NCBI GenBank assembly: GCA_017429465.1
Contig: JAFROU010000018.1
Coordinates: forward strand, 1-7,458
DNA length: 7,458 bases
From: Candidatus Saccharimonadota bacterium
GTDB taxonomy: Bacteria; Patescibacteria; Saccharimonadia; Saccharimonadales; Nanosyncoccaceae
Reading direction: 5' to 3'
Shown: one piece after another, positions 4,214-7,458 of the stretch
Position numbering within the stretch: position 1 is the stretch's first letter
Layout of the letters: each line of letters begins with the position of its first letter
Made by a program: the position numbers and the translations under genes
Notes under the pieces: generated by a model
Told to the model about the DNA's origin: nothing
Database searches by the model: none
Seen by the model: only the letters and a program-made list of their open reading frames with translations

Positions 4214-7200
4214 ATGAAAATAAGAACAAAAATAATAAATGAATTGTTGTTCACGATGTGGCTTTTTGTCGCATCTTTTGTTTTTATGGCTGTCTTTTAT
4301 AGCACCGCCTATGCTGTACCGGACCCAATATCGCTAAACACTCCGTCTATTTCTATTAATTCTAATACTGTTACGGCCCTAGTTGATGTGGGAGATTTCA
4401 ATACTCTAAAGACGGGGAATACTATCATTTCTGTTACCACCACCAATCCAACTGGTTATACTATGACTTTAACTACATCTGGAGCTAGTACTAATCTAGT
4501 ATCAGGTACTAATACAATTCCAACTCTGTCTTCAAATAGTTCAGTATCAAGTTTTCCAGTAGGAAGATGGGGTTATTCTTTAGATAATACTACTTATAGA
4601 CCAGCACCAAGTGTGTCTGGATCAGGAGATACCCTAGCTACTACTAGCGAGGCCAATAGTGCAGCCAATACTTATACGCTATACATAGGAGCTAAAGTAG
4701 CTAATACTCAGCCTTCTGGAACCTATACAAATACACTAGTTATAACCGCCGTAGCTAATCCCCTTACTTATAGCATTTCCTATAATGCAAATGGCGGTAG
4801 CCCTACTCCAGAAATCCAAACATTTGTTTCAAATGACTATAGCCACACTTTCACTATTCCATCTACTACGCCTAGTAAATCCGGCTACACCTTTAAGGGC
4901 TGGTGTGATGGAGCAATAACTGGCAATAATGGGACTGATGCTCCTACTTGTTCATCTAATACTTATGCTACAAGCACATCCATACATCTACTTTATAATT
5001 CCCCTGTCGCTACTCTAAATGCTATGTGGCAAAGAAACACCGCAACAATTAAGCTCGGAACGGCCACAAATATCTCGTCTGTCTTTTACGGTACTAGCTC
5101 AAGCGATATCAATACCGAGCTTACCACCACCGGCTTTACGGCTACATCTAATACTACCTACTATTTCAGAGCCGTAGCAGCGGATGGCTATACTTTTTCT
5201 GCTTGGTCTGGCTGGATTACTGGGTCAAATGCCACCTATAGTGCTGGTAAGTCCTTTACAAATAACGGTAGTACTTATACTATTAACGCCGCCGCTACCG
5301 CTAATACATATCATATCAACTACTACGTAGGAAATGGCGCAGAAACCGCAGGCGCCAACCTGCTGGGGACTTCGGATTGTACCTTTGGCGAATCTTGCAC
5401 TCTCACTACTTGGGCTAATTTAGGCGGCACTCTTCCAGGTACTGGTTTCTCCATCTATGGTTGGGTCACTAGTCCGACTAAAACAACTGGCCGAGACTAT
5501 AGTAATGGCGCCACTATTACTACTTATAGTACAGTTGGTGACACTAATCTTTATGTAATCGCAAGAAGACCATATTATTTCAGTTCTGGCGTAGAGCCAC
5601 TGGGACGCATAGCTACCGTGTATCAGTATTGGAATCCATATTCACTGAGCCAGCTAAGACCAATTACTATTCCAACTCAAACCGATATTGAAGGGTGGAC
5701 CTTTATTGGATACAAGAACAATAATACAGCTAGTTCTTCAGTGACTTTTGGCGCATCCACTGTCGGCACAAGTCAGACCCCATCAGCTACCCTTTCCAGT
5801 GCCACCATGCGATCCGTCTACCAAAGAACAGTTTCAGTCAATTATAATGCGAATGGCGGCACCGGTACAATTAATGCATCTTCTACTACCCAATACTATA
5901 ACTCTGGCTACGGCAACTCTGGTGGCACAGCCAACAACGGCGCTAATGTAAGCACACCATCTATCACATTGCCGTCAGGTGGCTTCAATAACACTGGTCA
6001 TTCTTTAACAAATTGGGCATTGGGTTCAGCTTCTGGCACCCAATATAATACAGGGGCAAGCTACTCATTTACTAACGATGTAACTGATTCGGATAACGTA
6101 ACTATGTATGCTATCTGGCAAGCCGACACTCACACCATTACATTTAAGTCCTATGACGGTAATACTACCTATGGTACCCAAGATTTTGTCTATGGCACAG
6201 CCACTAACATTAGAGCCTACAATGCCTCAACAGGTTGGAACACTAAACCAACTGCCCCTTCTGGTAAATCTTTTTATGGTTGGGCAGCCTCTGCCAATTC
6301 TACGACCAGAAAGTATACTAATGCTCAATCTATTAGCAATCTCACTAGCGACACCACAGTTTATGCTATATGGCGAAAAGCAGCCGTAACCTATACCGCC
6401 ACTACCCAAAGAAACGTTTCCTCTGCCACTGGTACAGACACTACTGCCCAATGCACAATATCGGCCGCTTATAATGGCGCCTCCCAGGCTACATCTTGTG
6501 ACATAGATGTACCGTCAAATCCATACACTCTAACTGCTTGGACCTTCAGAGGTTGGGTAAATGCTGGGACATCCACCACGACCACTAACACATCAGGTAC
6601 TACTAGCGGCAAAATGACTATTTCCGGCAATGTTAACATCGTAGCTACCTGGAGAAAAAGCGTCACAGTCAATGCTTCAGTCACTTTTTATGCTAATGGT
6701 GGCAATAGCAACCGAAGCGCCTCTGGTAGCACAACAGTCTCACTTTATAATGGAAACACCACGCTTTCAGCTACTAATGTTAGTGTAACAGCGCCAACTT
6801 GCACCACCTATTCCGGATATGAATGTATTGGCTACAACACGTCTAGCACTGCAACCACCTCATCTTGGAATGTTGGCGCATCTAAATCATTGTCGGTTAG
6901 CGGAACAGTGCCGATAGCGCAAAATTCATTCACAAAAAGCTTCTCTTACTACCATATCTGGCAATCATCGACTCCAACAATGCAGAGCTTTACTACAGCG
7001 CTTTGTAATAGCAAAACAATAGGTAGCACATTTACTCTTAGAGACGCCAGGGACGGCAGAGACTACGATATCACTAGGCTTGCAGACGGATATTGCTGGA
7101 TGACTGACAATCTAATCATTGGCTATGATGGGCCAAAAACGCTTACATCAGCTGATACAGACATGACATCTGGTACCTTCAATCTACCACAACAATTATC

Positions 7201-7458
7201 TAACTATGCCAACTGGACGCAGACTAATAGTGCTGCGCAATTAGCCTGGAATAGCATCTACGGCATGTACTATAACTATTATGCTGCATCAGCTGGCACA
7301 CTTGCTTCAGCTATGTCAACGGCAGTGTATGACAGTAGTATGGATGCCTATGCCTTTTCATTCACCTCATCAATTTGTCCAAAAAAATGGAAGATACCGA
7401 CCCTAGCCAGCACTGGAAACTCATCCTACGATTATGATCGTCTACTCATGGCTTATGG
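4214..7458 (+). CDS. Large secreted surface protein, InlB-type repeats plus FISUMP-like domain (3' end cut)
   Basis: The frame is open from the ATG at 4214 to the window edge (1081 codons, no stop), so the C-terminus is missing. Residues 1-34 are a signal peptide: basic start, hydrophobic core LFVASFVFMAVFY, cleavage at AYA|VPD. Residues 35-185 are a Thr/Ser-rich, probably beta-sandwich domain ending in PSGTYTNTLVITAVANP. Residues about 186-916 hold roughly eight units of 80-100 aa resembling Listeria-Bacteroides/InlB B-repeats, with motifs such as YNANGG, SGYTFKGW and a closing YAIW or similar. From about 937 comes a FISUMP-like domain (TFTLRDARDGRDYDITRLAD, GYCWMTDNL, later SICPKKWKIPT). 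A weak AGG (4207-4209) precedes the ATG; a strong SD lies farther upstream. Arg codons are mostly AGA, unlike the ribosomal genes. It is probably surface-exposed or secreted; adhesion or host contact is inference, and no enzymatic motif is seen. The anchor, if any, would be beyond the window. Confidence 0.88.
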   Translation, partial: MKIRTKIINELLFTMWLFVASFVFMAVFYSTAYAVPDPISLNTPSISINSNTVTALVDVGDFNTLKTGNTIISVTTTNPTGYTMTLTTSGASTNLVSGTNTIPTLSSNSSVSSFPVGRWGYSLDNTTYRPAPSVSGSGDTLATTSEANSAANTYTLYIGAKVANTQPSGTYTNTLVITAVANPLTYSISYNANGGSPTPEIQTFVSNDYSHTFTIPSTTPSKSGYTFKGWCDGAITGNNGTDAPTCSSNTYATSTSIHLLYNSPVATLNAMWQRNTATIKLGTATNISSVFYGTSSSDINTELTTTGFTATSNTTYYFRAVAADGYTFSAWSGWITGSNATYSAGKSFTNNGSTYTINAAATANTYHINYYVGNGAETAGANLLGTSDCTFGESCTLTTWANLGGTLPGTGFSIYGWVTSPTKTTGRDYSNGATITTYSTVGDTNLYVIARRPYYFSSGVEPLGRIATVYQYWNPYSLSQLRPITIPTQTDIEGWTFIGYKNNNTASSSVTFGASTVGTSQTPSATLSSATMRSVYQRTVSVNYNANGGTGTINASSTTQYYNSGYGNSGGTANNGANVSTPSITLPSGGFNNTGHSLTNWALGSASGTQYNTGASYSFTNDVTDSDNVTMYAIWQADTHTITFKSYDGNTTYGTQDFVYGTATNIRAYNASTGWNTKPTAPSGKSFYGWAASANSTTRKYTNAQSISNLTSDTTVYAIWRKAAVTYTATTQRNVSSATGTDTTAQCTISAAYNGASQATSCDIDVPSNPYTLTAWTFRGWVNAGTSTTTTNTSGTTSGKMTISGNVNIVATWRKSVTVNASVTFYANGGNSNRSASGSTTVSLYNGNTTLSATNVSVTAPTCTTYSGYECIGYNTSSTATTSSWNVGASKSLSVSGTVPIAQNSFTKSFSYYHIWQSSTPTMQSFTTALCNSKTIGSTFTLRDARDGRDYDITRLADGYCWMTDNLIIGYDGPKTLTSADTDMTSGTFNLPQQLSNYANWTQTNSAAQLAWNSIYGMYYNYYAASAGTLASAMSTAVYDSSMDAYAFSFTSSICPKKWKIPTLASTGNSSYDYDRLLMAY
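4769..6961 (+). repeat. Array of about eight divergent InlB-like protein repeats
   Basis: Protein-level units, by residue of the large surface protein: 186-272 (canonical, ends AMW), 275-363 (divergent, contains DGYTFSAWSGW), 365-452 (ends in VIARR), 454-536 (weakest), 540-635 (canonical, YNANGG to YAIW), 639-720 (canonical, ITFKSYDG to YAIW), 723-813 (FRGW to ATW) and 816-916 (FYANGG to YHIW). Most begin with an alternating beta strand, carry a G-(Y/K/W)-x-(F/L)-x-x-W-like centre and end in an aromatic strand. No long identical DNA repeats were noticed, so the units look old rather than recently duplicated. Boundaries are approximate. Confidence 0.7.

Noticed and set aside
5748..6684. Several 67-93 aa ORFs on both strands inside the surface gene
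   Set aside because: All lie in other frames of a continuous, repeat-rich coding frame. Their compositions are by-products of Thr/Ser/Gly codon runs.
1..7458. Alternative genetic code (UGA as Gly) as in Gracilibacteria
   Set aside because: All reading frames are complete without in-frame TGA, Gly positions use GGN codons, and stops are TAA or TAG.

Overview
The window holds two quite different regions of what looks like a Patescibacteria (CPR) genome, most likely Candidatus Saccharibacteria (TM7). The grounds are indirect. Ribosomal protein genes are very tightly packed, with rplM-rpsI joined directly to the rpsM-rpsK-rpsD-rpoA-rplQ block. No coding frame contains an in-frame TGA, which argues against the UGA=Gly lineages Gracilibacteria and Absconditabacteria. 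The ribosomal operon is followed by a very large secreted Thr/Ser/Asn-rich protein that combines InlB-type beta-repeats with a FISUMP-like domain, an architecture I associate with Saccharibacteria surface proteins. A marker-protein tree would be needed to confirm the lineage.

Region 1 (1-3434, + strand) is one translation/transcription operon: the 3' end of rpsM (S13), then rpsK (S11), rpsD (S4), rpoA (RNA polymerase alpha), rplQ (L17), rplM (L13) and rpsI (S9). Gaps are 14 nt or less, and three junctions are 1-nt TAATG overlaps. The operon ends at a strong hairpin with a TTCG loop (3405-3434) that also works as a terminator for the convergent gene.

Region 2 (3426-4100, - strand) is a small convergent unit: an extended -10 promoter, a tRNA-Ala(CGC) with encoded CCA, and, 5 nt after the CCA, a CYTH-family (CyaB/thiamine-triphosphatase-like) gene. 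Its stop codon lies inside the shared terminator stem. The longest possible ORF would start inside the tRNA; the ATG at 3998 is preferred.

Region 3 (about 4101-7458, + strand) starts with a divergent promoter (extended -10 at 4154-4162). A small hairpin at the predicted 5' end of the transcript holds a near-perfect Shine-Dalgarno sequence, 30 nt upstream of the ATG and with no start codon at the usual distance. An open frame then runs from 4214 off the end of the window (at least 1081 codons). It encodes a signal peptide, an N-terminal beta-type domain, about eight InlB/Listeria-Bacteroides-like repeat units and the beginning of a FISUMP-like domain. It is probably a cell-surface or secreted protein, possibly used in contact with a host bacterium; that role is inference.

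The most interesting points are the tRNA-CYTH dicistron, the SD-in-hairpin leader, the large mosaic surface protein with cysteines that come in pairs, and the replacement by Gly of the S11 residue equivalent to the isoaspartate-forming Asn.
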